Origin: Calamus simplicifolius | Lineage: Eukaryota > Streptophyta > Magnoliopsida > Arecales > Arecaceae | DNA length: 64,000 nt | Assembly: GCA_900491605.1 (NCBI GenBank) | Contig: UESW01004361.1 | Location: 528,886-592,885 of the forward strand | Direction: 5' to 3' | Part shown: piece after piece, positions 43,395-56,400 of the stretch | Layout: every line of letters starts with the position of its first letter | How positions within the stretch are numbered: the first letter of the stretch is position 1 | Program-made: the position numbers and the translations under genes | The notes under the pieces: generated by a model | Databases searched by the model: none | The model's input: the letters and a program-made list of their open reading frames with translations, nothing else | What the model was told of the DNA's origin: nothing

Positions 43395-46300
43395 TTGAGG
43401 TTGATACCTCCTTCTAGATAATTGATTCAGGGGCGATAAATCATGTTTGTTCATCTATGCAGCTCCTTAGTTCTTCAAGAGAGCTTTCTGATGGTAAGTT
43501 AATAATGAGGGTTGGCAATGGGACTACGGTATCAGCCAAGGCAGTTGGAATAGCCCATCTTTCATTTAAAGAAAAATTTCTTATTCTGAATAATATTTAT
43601 TTCATTCCAAACTTTTCTAGAAATTTGATTTTAGTTTTTAAACTTTATGAACAATGTTATGAAATTTCATTTAATGAAAATGTTATTTCAGTTTCAAGAA
43701 ATGGTCTTGAAATTTATCATGGATGTTTAGTCAATGGGTTGTATGTTTTATCACTTTATGAAAATGTTTCTTATAATACCGAACTATTTAAAGTAACTAA
43801 TATAGGTCTAACAAATGATAAAAGGTAATAAACAGTGATAATGAAATATATCTTTGGCACCTTAGGATTGGTCACATTAACCAAGTTAGGATAAACAAAC
43901 TTGTGAAGGATGGTCCTCTCAAAGAGCTAACTGTTGGCACTCTTCTTATCTGTGAGTCCTGTTTAGAAGGTAAAATGACTAGAAAATCTTTCTCTGCAAA
44001 GGGCCAAGGACTAATGAATCGCTAGAGCTAGTACATTCGTATGTGTGTGGACCATTCAACGTACAAGCTAGAGGTGGTTATGAGTACTTTGTTACTTTCA
44101 TTAATGATTACTCAAAATCTGGTTTCATTTACCCAATGCAAAGAAAATCTAAGACTTTTTAAAAGTTTTAAAAATTTTGAGTAGAAATTGAAAAACAATT
44201 AGATAAATCACTAAAAATACTATGATCAGATCAAAGTGGAGAATACCTTGATATAAAATTCAAGGATTACCTTATTGAGCATGGAATTGTTTTACAGCTC
44301 ACAGCTCCGAAAACTCCATAGCAAAATGGTGTTGCAAAAAGAAAAAATCGAACATTGTTAGATATGATAAGATCAATAATTAGTTATTTCTCACTATCGA
44401 TATCATTTTGGGGATACACCTTACAAATGGTAATGCATATTTTAAATATTGTACCATCTAAATCTATATCCAAGACACCCTTAGAGATATGGAATGGGCG
44501 TAAAGCGAGTTTGCATCATTTTCGTATATGGGGGTGTTCAATTCATGCTCTTAAGGGAAATCTGGGAAGAATCATGAACAGAAGTGTCTATTCATTAGCT
44601 ACCCAAAGGGCTCTAAAGGAGGCTTGTTCTATATCCACATGAAGAGAGAGTGTTTGTGTCGACAAATGCCACTTTTCTTGAAAATGATTATATGTAGCAT
44701 TGTAATTGAGTTGAGCCGCTCATGAGCTACTCGAGGCTCGGCTCGATAAAAGCTCGTTCATGTTCGGCTCGTCATGTAAACGAGCCAAGCTTGAGCTTCA
44801 TTTTAAAGCTCATTTGATAAACGAGCCGAGCTTGAGCATGAAAGCAGATTCGATTAGGAGCTCATGAGACAGCTCGATTAAGAGCTCATGAGATGATTCA
44901 ATTAGAAACTCGCAAGCTGGCTCGATTAGAAACTCATGAACAAGATATTCTTTCATTTTTTCTATCTTTTTATCTTCTCTGGTTGCTCTTTTGGTTTAAG
45001 AATCGAGCTTTTTTTTTAATTCTTGAGCCAAGCTTTAAACAAGCTTAATTTGAATCGAGCTTGAAATGAGCTCAAATTCAAGATCGAGCTTGAAATGAGC
45101 TTTTTCTAAGTCGAGCTTATCGAGCTTTCTAATCATACCAAATGAGCGAGCTCGAGCCGAACTCGAGTCAAGCTCGAGCTTTTTGTAATCAAGCTCGAGC
45201 CGAGCTTGAACAAGGTTTTTCAAATTAAAATGAGCTCAAGCTCGAGTATTTGTTAACGAGCTGAGCTTGAACACTGGAAGGCTCGGCTCAGCTTGGCTCA
45301 ATTACAACCCTAATTATATGCATAAATTCAAACCTTAGAGTAAAGTGGTACTCAAAGAGTTACTCAAAGATCAAATCACTACTCAATCAACAAAAGTTGT
45401 TGAAATTGAGGAAGAAGAAACCATAGTTCTTAGTTAGTATATTATGGTACCTAGACGTAGTGGAAGGGTTATGAGTACCCCAGCCTGCTATAGATAGGAT
45501 AGCGAAGCAAATGTTATAATAGCTGATACCAATGATGATGATCCATCATCATACCAATATGCGATGGATGATCCTAATGAGGACATATGGCTAAAAGCCA
45601 TGAACCAGAAAATGAAGTCTATGTACTCCAATTTTGTCTGAAAACTTGTAAATCCACATGAAGATGTCAGGCCCATTGGATGTAAGTGGATCTTCAAGAA
45701 AAAAAAAGGAGCGGATGGGAAGGTAGAGACCTTCAAAGCTACACTTATAGAAAAGGGTTATACTCAAAAGGAAGGAATTGACCATGCGGAGACTTTCTTT
45801 CTAGTTGTTATGTTAAAGTTCATTTGCATTTTCTTATCCATAGCTGCCTATTTTGATTACGAAATATGGCAGATGGACATCAAGACAGCCTTTCTGAATG
45901 GCTATCTAGAGGAGTCCATATATATGAAACAACCAGAGGGGTTCATTGTTAAAGATCAGGAGCATATAGTCTATAAGCTTAACAGGTCCATCTATGGACT
46001 CAAACAAGCCTTTAGGTCTTGAAACATTAGGTTTGATGAAACTATCAAAATCTATGGCTTCGAGCAGAATATTGATGAACCTTGTGTATATAAGCTTATT
46101 AATGAAAAAAGCATGGTTTTCTTAGTTCTTTATGTAGATGATATTTTAGTCATTGAAAATGACATAAAAATATTATCTAACATAAAGACATGACTGGTCG
46201 AACAATTTCAAATGAAATATTTGGAAGATGTAAGTTATGTTCTTGGTATTCAGATTATTAGGGATAAGAAGAACAAAGTCCTAGCACTGTCTCAGGCATT

Positions 46301-46913
46301 TTATATCGATAAGGTGCTGGCTTGTTTTTTGATGCAGAATTCCAAGATGAGTCTTCTTCTAATCCGACATGGAATTGTTCTCTCTAAACAACAGTGTCCT
46401 AAGACACCACAAGAAGAAGAGGACATGAGACGGATTTCATATGTATCGGCAGTTAGAAGTCTAATGTATGCTATGCTATGCACTAGACCAGACATCTGCA
46501 ATGCAGTGGGAGTTGTTAGTTGGCTCCAGTCAAACCCTAGGATAAAGCACTAGGTGGCAGTAAAGCACATTCTCAAGTATCTTCAGAGAATGAGAAATAA
46601 TATGCTTGTATATTCAAGTGGAGATATGAACCCCTTAGGATACACTAATTATGATTTTTAATCATATAAAGATTCTTAAAGGTCTATGTCTAAATCAGTG
46701 TTCACACTTGGTGGTGCAGCAGTTGTCTGGAGAAGTATCAAATAATCTAGCATTAGTGACTCTATCATGGAAGCTGAGTACATAGCTGCTTGTTAAGCAG
46801 CTAAAGAATCAGTTTGGCTTAAAAAGTTATATACTGACTTAGAAGTTGTTCCAAGAATGGATATGTCATTGACATTATTCTGTGATAATAGAAGTGATAT
46901 GGCTAATTCAAAA
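43395..46913 (+). pseudogene. Old copia pol (protease, integrase, RT, RNase H), degenerate
   Basis: Protease motif IIDSGATNHVCSSM is near 43420. The pre-integrase block (LWHLRIGHINQVRINKL) is near 43855. Integrase pieces (VTFINDYSKSGF, LTAPKTP then QNGVAKRKNRTLLDM after a stop) run to 44640. A MITE occupies 44695-45312. RT resumes with WLKAMNQKMKSMYS near 45590, then MDIKTAFLNGYLEESIYMKQ near 45875 and LYVDDILVI near 46130. RNase H pieces (RPDICNAVG, MEAEYIAA) run to CDNRSDMANSK at 46913, where the solo LTR inserted; the frame continues at 49075 with RSHKRGKHI. At least ten stops are visible. Confidence 0.88.
44695..45312. mobile_element. hAT-type MITE, 618 bp
   Basis: It lies between perfect 8-bp duplications ATTATATG (44687-44694 and 45313-45320). 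Terminal inverted repeats: TAGCATTGTAATTGAG on the left and CTCAATTACAACCCTA on the right (TAGGGTTGTAATTGAG reversed). The interior has no coding capacity and is packed with GAGCTCGAGC/GAGCCGAGC motifs. An 8-bp duplication with TAG...CTA ends is the hAT signature. Confidence 0.92.
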
Positions 46914-47059
46914 TGTTGACCTCAGATTGATTTTGATGATTACAAAATAAATTAAGCAATTCTAAGATTGATACAGGGAAGTTCGGTTGCCTTGCAAGTA
47001 AGTATCTTCATGCAAATTGACTGGTAAGAAAGTACGACATTTAATTTGCTTTGAACATG

Positions 47060-48090
47060 ATTATTAGCCTTGGAGTTAACTGGCTAGCTAGCTTGTTAGT
47101 TTATTTAGCTAACTGGCACGCCTTTCAGCTAGCTGGGAAAGTCTCACAGTGTATGGGCTGAACCATCTTGAAATTTAGCTAGCTGTCTAGCTAGCTTGTT
47201 AGCTAGCTGAAGCTCTCTCAGCTAACTAAGGAACTTGTCTTAGTAAGCTAGCCGAACGTACCTTTATTTCAGCTAATTGATGAGTTAGTTTGTTAGCTAG
47301 CTAGAGCCCTTTCAGCTAACTAAAATACCTATCACAGTTGCCTGACCGAACGCCCTCTTTCTTTAGCTAACTGGTAAGTTAGTTTGTTAGCTAGCTGAAG
47401 CTCTTTCAGCTAACTAAGGAACTTGTCTCAGGTGCCTGGCCGAACGTCCCTTTATTTTAGTAACTGGTGAGCTAGCTGGTTAGCTAGCTGGAATTCTTTT
47501 CAGCTAACTAAAAATCTTGTTACAGTGGTTCGGCCGAATACCCTTCCATTTTAGCTAGCTGGCTGGATGTCTTATTAGTTAACTGTAACTCCTTCTAGCT
47601 AGCTGACGTTTCTTTTAGTTAACTGCTTAGCTAACTATTTTATCCTGGAGCTAACTGGTTAGCTAACTATTTTTCACAGGGATTGTTGCAGCCGAATGGA
47701 TTTAAATTTTAGTTAACTGGAAAGCTAGCTGCCGGTTGGCTAGTTAGCTGGAGAGTTAGCTACTTTATTCAGTTGACTGGCTGCCTTTTTGCTCAGTTAG
47801 CTGGAGAGCTAACTAAGCTAGACGGATAGCATAGTATTTTTGCTTCTAGTTAGCTCGTTAGCTAACTGGCCATTCTTTAGTTAGCTATTCAGCTAACTAG
47901 CTATCCTATCTCTCTCCTGCAGCCGTTTGGATTTCAAATGGAGTTAGCTGGCGAGTTATCTGCCGAGCTAACTAACGTGCTGTCTCAGATAGGTTCTTTT
48001 GCTGTGTTGTCTTTGGTTAGCTAACTAATTAGCTAATTGGGGGTTATTACTTTACTCTTGAACGATGACATTCATTTCTCAGCTAACTGG
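47060..48090 (+). repeat. Dense AGCTAACTGG/AGCTAGCTGG motif array in solo-LTR U3
   Basis: For about 1 kb nearly every 20-30 bases carry a copy of TTAGCTA(A/G)CTGG or its near-palindromic forms (GTTAGCTAGCTGG, TCAGCTAACTAA). Within it a looser unit of about 120 bases recurs, with GCCGAACG(T/C)CC(T/C)T marking unit ends at about 47255, 47345, 47445 and 47540. It lies upstream of the TATA box at 48329. Confidence 0.88.
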
Positions 48091-48328
48091 AGCTTCTTTC
48101 TTCAAGACCACCGCCGCCTAAAAAGTTTTCTTTCTCTCTTTCTCTCTCTATTGCTATTTCAAGCTATTGTTAACTTTTGATTTTTGAATGTTTACAGTGC
48201 TCATCCTTCCTCAAATGGAGATCTGCATTCAATGCTTAAGGGAAACTTGTTTAACGGTTATATTTTCTTCCCGTTATTATTTTCATTTATTTCTTTTGTA
48301 TCTAATGGATATTTTCTTGTCAGATGGT

Positions 48329-48336
48329 TATAAATA
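48329..48336 (+). promoter_or_regulatory. TATA box of solo LTR
   Basis: TATAAATA, downstream of the motif array, as in the copia A/B LTRs. Confidence 0.65.
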
Positions 48337-49151
48337 GCTGGGATTAGAAGCACACCTTGATGACGATTTTTAAAAAGAAATTTCAAAGAGAGAAAAATCC
48401 AAGAAAAGAGCCTTCATTGATTATTTGTTGAGTGGTTGCTGTGCATTTAAGCTCATTCCTTGCTCCAAAAGGTCGTCCGAATCATTGAAGCTTTTCAAGC
48501 ATTCAAGACTTCTGCTGCTTCAACCGAGTTCATTTATTGCTGAGTTTATTGCTTCAAAAAGTTGTAAAGTATATTCTGAATATCTGTTCTTTGTAGGAGC
48601 TTCATCTTTACATACTCTGATTATCTTGTAAAAGGGTTAGTAAACCCTGGTTTGTTGGCTTCTTTATGCCATTTAAACAAGAGGACTAGCCTAGGTTTGG
48701 CTAGGGGTTCTTGGCTTCCTTGTGCCGTGAAACAAGAGGACTAGCCTAGGTTTGGCTAGGGGTTTTTAGCTGCCTTGTGCCGTATAAACAAGAGGGCTAG
48801 CCTGGTTCGGCTAGAGATTGTAATCATTGTGATATGATTAGTGGAATTCCAAAGGTTTTGGGGAGTGGATGTAGGTGCTAAGTTTGGCACCGAACCACTA
48901 TAAACTTATGTGTATTTGTGATTGCTTGCCTTTCTGTTGATATTACTCTGTGCACTCCACTTCACCGCTGCAAATCAAAATTAGGGTTGAAAGCACATTT
49001 ATCTGCATAGCAATTAATTTTTTAAATAACCCAATTCACCCCCTCTTGGGTTACTACATCTGGGCAACACAAAAAAACTCAGAAGCCACAAAAGGGGCAA
49101 GCATATCAAGAGGAAGACATGTCTTATCTGCTTTAGGGCAAGTGAAAAATT

Positions 49152-50990
49152 GTTAGGAATAATACCCTTAAAATCAGATGTATTTATACTTTTAATTTTT
49201 TGAATTAATAAAAAAATATATTTTTTTCAATCTTGTTTCTTTTATAGAAAGATGAATGTTTATAAAAATTTAAAATATATTATGAGGCGGTAATTTTAGT
49301 ATAATGTATACAAGATGATTAAAATTATAGCTAATATATTTAAACATATTCGTGATTGATGAAAGTATGGATCTTCTATCGCTAATCACTAATACGGTCC
49401 ATGAACATTATAAATGTGGCAATCTTATCCAGATTGTTGTGTAGAGACACTTAGTGAAGATATTATATATAATAAGATTATATAGGACTTGGACCGACAT
49501 AATTTGAATCTTATTTAAGTATCATTATAAAGAATTTAATTTATATTACAAGATAATCATACGTACATCGACCTTAATTCTGACTTAATCACAAACTCCT
49601 TGATTGTGTTATCGTATCTTTTGATTTGTTCGTTCAAGCCCATTTGATGTTGGGCCCAAACTTACATTTTGGATGTTCAATAACACATTGGGCTAAAAAT
49701 ATGATTTAAAGATATGAAATCCATGGTTTTTAAGCTTAAAATTAGTTTCCTTAAGCGTTGATTATGTAGCTAAACAGTTATGCGCGTAATTTATGATCTG
49801 ATCATAAATTAACTGTTTAACTAGTGAATCAATGATACTTAAGGAACAAGAGATAATTAGAGGGGTACAATGGTTATTTTATCTAGCTCTAATTATAAAC
49901 TAAGTATGGAGGATTGAATTATATGTAATATTATATTAGTGAACTCAAGTTTTCAAGTAAAAATTAACATGTAATTTTCAAGAGTGCGAGTTTTTAGTGG
50001 AATAACTTCGAGATTAATAAATTGAATAAATAATTAAAGTGTTTTAATTGAGTTTATTTAAGTTTATTAAAGCTTAAAATTATGGGTACATGGTCCCCAC
50101 ACTGTCTTACGTTAATCGCATCAAATACTCTTGGATTGAATAATTAATGTTATTAATTATTTATTTTTTCTTAAATAAAATATTTATTAAAGATTTATAA
50201 TAAAGAGTTTACTATGAAGATAAACGATCAATTTGATTGATTATTTTTTTCATATTTATTTTGGTACATTAAATTGGTTATTGGATAAAATAAAATATAT
50301 TTAGACATATTGTTCATATAATAATTGATATTAATGATTGCACATAAATGTTATTGTGGAACAAGAATTTTTGCTCTTATAAATGGCGCATATTATGAAT
50401 TAATGGAGAGAGAGAAATTTTAATTTTGATATTTTTGATAATGTGATTATTAAAAATATTAAAAATAAATAATAAATTTAATTTATTAAATATTTAAAAT
50501 TAATAATATAAAATTATTAAATAAGATTTGATAATATTGATAATATTATATTTAATTTAGATATTATTTGTAAATTAGTTGCAAATAAGAAAATAACTTT
50601 TTTGTTGATATCGTCATGGAGTTGATGTACATGTGTAGAAAATTGTTCTCATATGGTCAAAATGGATTGTAACATATAAAGATCATCTAAATTAATTTAA
50701 TTTAAAAATAGGGCGTAAGATTGACTTTCAGAGAATGTAACATAACAAAAGAAAAGTTTCTCTTTTCTTTTCTTCCTTATACGCCAACTCTTTTGTAAGA
50801 AATAGAAAAACAAGAGTGAGCCCATTCTCATAATTCGATACCGATCCTGAGAAAGGTGAGGAAGACTCTGGTTTTGTTTCTATTTTGTAAGTATTTCGTG
50901 ACGTACCTTGATTTTTAAACTCTACCATGAGATTCTTCCTTCATAGTTTCAAATCTGATAGTAGGGCGCGTTTGCTTCTTCGAGACCTCA
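49152..50990 (+). repeat. 3' LTR of the old copia element
   Basis: Begins TGTTAGGAATAATACCC right after the RNase H C-terminus and a short tail, a usual start for plant copia LTRs. It is AT-rich throughout. The right boundary is uncertain because no second LTR could be aligned. The minus ORF at 50728-50928 is not meaningful. Confidence 0.55.
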
Positions 50991-52237
50991 ATGCATCAAT
51001 ATATTTTATGTGTAAAAAAATTATATGATATTTTTTTCTTTTGATATGACGATATTAATTTTATGCATATTAAATGATCGACATGCTTTCGCTGCATATA
51101 TATATATTCCTACAGATGATACAAATAAAATAAAAGAGAAATATGTAACCATAGAGTATGAACTATTTTGCCATGTTGATGATGTAGATGATAGTGAAAT
51201 AAGCCATAGGTGTACAAGTAAAAGTGGAAGAGCACTCAAAATATGAAGTTGTTACATTGCTCTTGATGGAAGCTAAACAAACCGAGATCTAGCATCTGCG
51301 CTAGTTGCTTATTTCGTTCCTTAATGGATACAAGATTAAGATAAGATATGCCTGACCACGGACCATAGAATGCCTTTAGATAGAAGGTTTTCGTGGCTAT
51401 TATGGGATAGAAGGAGGGCATCTGAAGTAACGCTTGCTGCAGGCGGGTGAGATGTATGGTTTACCTTTCGGTGCTGGCATTGCCGGTCTAGTAGGGTTTA
51501 ATGGCCTATAGCTAACTTTGGCGTCCTTGTCCTTGAGCGCAGCAGAATCCATAAACTTCTGGGCAACTACTTCTGTTCAACCAATTGCAAATTTGTAGCA
51601 TATTAACTTATTAAGCAAGTTTATTTGCATATTCTTTAAGATAAAAGACGGAACTTCAAGAGCATTCGTCAATATCTACAGTTGCCATTATCTTTTTTTT
51701 AGGAACAAAATAACCGAGGTTACGGTAAGGGGTAGGTTCCTGACCCATTCTAAACTCTAGTTTACCAAATTTTACAGGGCTAAGAAGAGGCAAAGGAAGT
51801 CCAATTGACCACATATAATTCGTATTAGGCTTCTCATGCTTTCAGATAAAAGGCATTAAGTTTGTGCATACAAAGATCACCATGACTGGTAATATGGATT
51901 GGTAACTCAACATTGGACCACCCTCACCTATTACATCAATTTCCGTGTATTAAATTTGTTCTTCCATATGATATAACTGGAGATCTTTTTAGAAGCACGA
52001 GTGCCATCATCACTACTGTTCCAAATATCACATAAAATTTCTTATAATGAAATAGCAATGTGAAAAGAAAAAAAGATAGGTCCAAAAAAAAAAGAAGAGA
52101 ATAAGAGGCTATAACTTACATTTTACTTCATGGAGAGAGCTTCACGCTGCACCACGCTTGGTGATTGATGTGCACGTGCATGCCAAAGCAAAAAAAGACT
52201 TTTCCTTTACTCTATATTCTTGTATAAGTACTTATGC
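50991..52237. other. Host DNA between copia and CACTA elements
   Basis: AT-rich, holding one coding-like exon (51400-51572). A 73-codon plus frame (51025-51246) and its minus shadow have no recognisable domain. Confidence 0.4.
51400..51572 (-). pseudogene. Possible last exon of an unknown host gene
   Basis: On the minus strand a good acceptor (TTGGTTGAACAG) precedes an open frame that reads AQKFMDSAALKDKD, then NPTRPAMPAPKGKPYI and CSKRYFRC before TAA at 51400. The composition is protein-like and unlike the AT-rich flank. The paired Cys near the end recall small secreted peptides such as RALF C-termini, but spacing differs and I make no assignment. No upstream exon was identified. Confidence 0.3.
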
Positions 52238-52640
52238 CACTAAAGAAAAATGGCTTATTATGACAAATTAATTCATCGCAATAAATACAAAAGTCATCAT
52301 AATAAGTTATTACAATAAAAAAAATTGATCGTATCGTCATGATAACTTATTACAACGTAACTAATTTCATCATAATAAATGACATATTATAGCAAAAATA
52401 AATCATCTTTATAATTTTTTTAAAAATATATTTTTAATAAAAATCTATTATGATGATTTATTTTCGTTGTAATAAATAGCTATTACAATAAAATAAATCG
52501 CCATAATAACTTGGAACCTATTACGGTGAAAACATATTACGGCGACTTAATTTTGCCGTAATAGACAGCTATTACGATGAAATTAAGTCACCATAATAAA
52601 TATTTATTTTAATTTTTTAAATTTGCATCTGTTACAATAA
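52238..52640. repeat. CACTA terminal and subterminal repeats
   Basis: After the CACTA end, motifs of the type TTATTA(C/T)GGCGA and TATTATGATGA and their complements recur about 15 times on both strands over 400 bases, as in the TNPA-binding subterminal regions of En/Spm elements. Confidence 0.8.
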
Positions 52641-53429
52641 TTTAATGTAATATTAAAGCAACAATATTAAAAATAATTTTTTGCTTCAAAATTTTTACAA
52701 AAAAATTAATAAAAATTTTCATTCATTTCAATAAAATCATCATATACAATATTTTTAAAAATATAGAATTAAAAAAATACATGTACTATGAAGGAAATGA
52801 GGTCTAATGGGATCTACCGGAGAAAATCCAAGCACTAGCTGTCGCATATAAGTAGTGAGCTGATCAGTCGTCGTCTTTAGATCCTCGATGATCTTCTGTT
52901 GCTCAATATGATATCCTTCTGTTGACTCAATTGCTTCGACACTTATGTAGTTCCCTTGGCATTCATGTAGTTTTCCTCGGTACTCATGTAGCTCCTTTTT
53001 TAATTGTGAGTTTTTCGAAGATGAAAAACTATCTCTAGTTCTCGATGTACCCTTCGGTAGTGGACCCCATCCCTTTTGTAACCAGATCTAGAACCTAAAA
53101 CCTCCTCAAAAGCGGCATCCTCATCGATTGAACTGTAGAGTCCTCTGAAGAAAGTTGCTCTACTAACTGTGCCTGCAATGAAAAGAAAACAAATTCAACA
53201 TGTTTAGTATAAAATATTATATTAAAGAATATTATATTTTTAATTGATAAAACTTATATGGATATCTTCAGCTCTTTCATTTATCCATTGATTTTTTTTT
53301 TGTCAAAATGAAGAGTATTCCACATATGAAGTCTTGATGGCTCCTCTCCCATAACAGGATCTCTCTGAAAAGAAACAATAATAGTTTAAGACAATAAATT
53401 TCATCAAAAAATAATAATCATAATATAAA

Positions 53430-56400
53430 TACTGAACAATAAAGGAGGCCACCTAGTCTTTCCGCGCAGTTTACATCATTCACTCATGCCAAAGGTTTTT
53501 ACCTAAAAAGAGTTGAGAAATTCTTTTGAATTAAGTGCAGCCAATCAACTAAGGGTGGAACGTCCCACTAAACGCTTTAGCATTGTTGGGATGGGACCAG
53601 GAATTTCCTCTTAGGTGGTGTGCCATTGTCACTGAGCAAATTATTGAACTGATATATTATCCAGGTTGCCTACCATTAGTAAACCATATAATTAGAATTT
53701 CACTGAGCAGATCAGGATGAAGTTCAAAGGCTTAGATGACTTGCAATGCTTTCTACTTCTTATCGTAAATTTGACTTGAAAATGATGGACAATGACAATG
53801 ATGGAAAATGACCTATTTACCACACTGGTATTTTTAGATATTTTCCTTAAATAGTTGGGATCCGAGCTATGAAACCAACTCATAACCTTAGTACTGAGTA
53901 ACAAGATCAATAATGTGCCTGATTTTCGTACCAACTACTCTTAAGCACTTTATTGTCTTAACAATGATCCCCTTAATGGTCCTTTCTAGCATGAAGCTGA
54001 AGTCAAAGAGTAGACAAAAAGTGAATGCAAAGGTTAGCAGAATGTTCACAAAATTGATTGATAAAATAGTGATGTTAGATGTTATTTAATTCATGAAATT
54101 CTCATCCAAAGTATGATATATATATTATATATATATATATAAGATTTTCTACTTTTGTCAAGATGCGGCATTATTCGAGCTATGCCACTTGCTTCTTGCT
54201 CTCTTGCCATAAAGATTATTTCTCCATGCCTCTCAGCCTACCAATACCAGCTTTGAACTCAATAAAAACCCTAGGGTGTTAGATATGCTCATCCTTTTTA
54301 GGTAATAAGGTGTTAGATATGCTCAAGGGTAATGATATGAACATAATCTGAGGGATCTAGTGCTAAGAGCCACATTTAGCTTAATACACTTTCAGGGGCA
54401 AAAAATCCATATGCCTAGGTAAGCCACCCTCAAGAAAGGCTCTCTCTCATAATGAGAGAATATCTGCCAAGGAGCCTGCTAAGTTATGTCCTTTTGAGTA
54501 CCATGGCTCCATACTTCAAAGTCGTCTTGGAAGAGCTAAAAATCTGGACAATAACTTTAAGTAGTGGATTTCTCTTATATCTTGAAACCAAATTTTCTCA
54601 CAAAATATATCAGCATGTTGAACTTATTCCTAGAAACCTAAATGGAAAAAAAGGGAGAAAAAAAATCCCCTTCAGCCATCAGATAGAATCAATTAGCACT
54701 AGATCCCTTAGATTCGTGTCATAACTAGAATAAGTTATAAGAACAAAATAAAGTAGTTTATGAGATGGAAAACAAATAAACAAGCAGGCGGAAATCCTAG
54801 TCTAGTTCCAAGTTGAGAAGAATACAAGCATGGACTGTTCTTAGCCTATAGATGTCTTAATTTCACAGCCAAGAAAAACAAATCATTTCTCAATAGAATG
54901 GTTAGAAGAACCAGGAAAAAACCTACAATTCTCAACCAGATTGCAAGTTACCATATTTTAAGTTTTTTTATTATTAAATCTTTTGTTCAATATCAGTTTA
55001 AAAAATCAAAATCAAAATCACCTAAGCATAAACTTGCATGTGAAAATTCTCTGCTTTCCAAAACTTTTATCAGCTGCGCAAGCAATAATATAAACACAGT
55101 AGTGATCTTCCTGAAGTATATTAATAGTAAGTCCTATTGATTATCATCAATTTTTTAAAAATATTATTGCAATAGTTTATAGACAAATCATTTAGCAATA
55201 GGTACTTGCATGAAGGCAACAACTAACAAGGAGTTAACAAAATTCCAGGCAGGCAGGCAGAATTCCAGCAAATTTTTATATAAAATGGAAAGTTTACTTA
55301 GGCCATGTGTACTTCCCTATCACATTATATCAAGAATAACTAATGGGTTTCCTGTAGCACATAGGAACCTAATGCAAAACTTAAGATAATTAAGCTTGTT
55401 TTATAGTAACAAACCTCATACCACTCAATTCACTGCTTTTTTAAGAATCCATAGGAGTGCAGCAATAGGTGATGGCATAGACCCAGAGAAAAGGCTCACT
55501 GGTATAATAGTTAGCAGGGTCAACAAGATGAGTGTACATCAAACACTGTCAAGCTCAGATGAATCACACATGCTTGAAATCAAAACCATGTCACAAACAA
55601 AGAGAATGTCTAATATATTATCGGTCATACCTTTACCTGCACTATATTCAACCTCAAAAGTATCTTCGCCCTTATAACAACTATTGAAGCTTAAGATCAA
55701 AAACAAAAAATGAAATTTCATGTTTGGCATTAAAAATCACATTATATCAAGGAGAAATATATCTGAATAGCATCAAACACCCATCACAAAAAAGTTAAAC
55801 TATTAAACACCAAAGAGCACACCATACATGCAGGAATTAATAGCGTGAGCTTATATACTGAAACCAGCATGAGAAGCTTTCTTTTCTATGCGATGCACAT
55901 GGAAAAGCTCATTTAAGCTAGATTTTTGTTAGTACTTTTCTTTTCTTGTAACTCTCCTATAATAATAACATTTGGATAACTTTTTCCTTAATCTTTATCT
56001 TTCCTCATGTGCCAACAACAGATGCTCTTCCCATTGAATATGGTATGAGATAATGATATAACAAAAGCAAGCAAAATGATATTCCTAAGAGCTCAACTCA
56101 CGTAATCCAGTGAAAAAAACCGAGCTACAGCCCATAAAAGTAATGCCCACTTTTAAAATGTAGGCGTTCCATGAATCATGAACCACAAAACTAGTGAAAA
56201 GGATAACTGGAGTTGTTATCCCACAACTACAATGAACACTGAGTAACAACGATTGCTCCCTCCCTATAGTACATAAATTACTAAGAACATAAACATAAAG
56301 GCCCAAACTTTATGACACAATAAAGTCAAGCAAAATAATAATATTCAAATTAGTGATGGCATTCCCCCTGTAAGCTGATCACTGATACCTGAGCGACCAT

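Larger units (their letters stand above)
46914..49069 (+). mobile_element. Solo LTR of a SIRE-type copia element
   Basis: 2156 bp beginning TGTTGACCTCAGATTG and ending CATCTGGGCAACA, flanked by the perfect 5-bp duplication CAAAA (46909-46913 and 49070-49074). There is no internal region, so it is what remains after recombination between two LTRs. The ends match the copia A/B family (TGTTGACC...CATCTGGGC(C/T)AACA), but the body differs. Removing it restores the host copia RNase H frame region. Confidence 0.95.
42770..50990 (+). mobile_element. Old Ty1/copia element, broken by two later insertions
   Basis: Plus-strand gag (43065), protease, integrase, RT and RNase H can be followed to 46913 and again from 49075 to about 49151, then a 3' LTR from 49152. 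The gap is a solo LTR (46914-49069), and a hAT MITE interrupts the integrase end. The sequence is full of stops, so this is the oldest retroelement in the region. The 5' LTR is not clear; copia copy B sits just upstream. Confidence 0.85.

Noticed and set aside
51400..51572. RALF peptide gene
   Set aside because: The closing Cys pair resembles RALF C-termini, but the spacing is different and the first Cys pair and YISY motif are missing.
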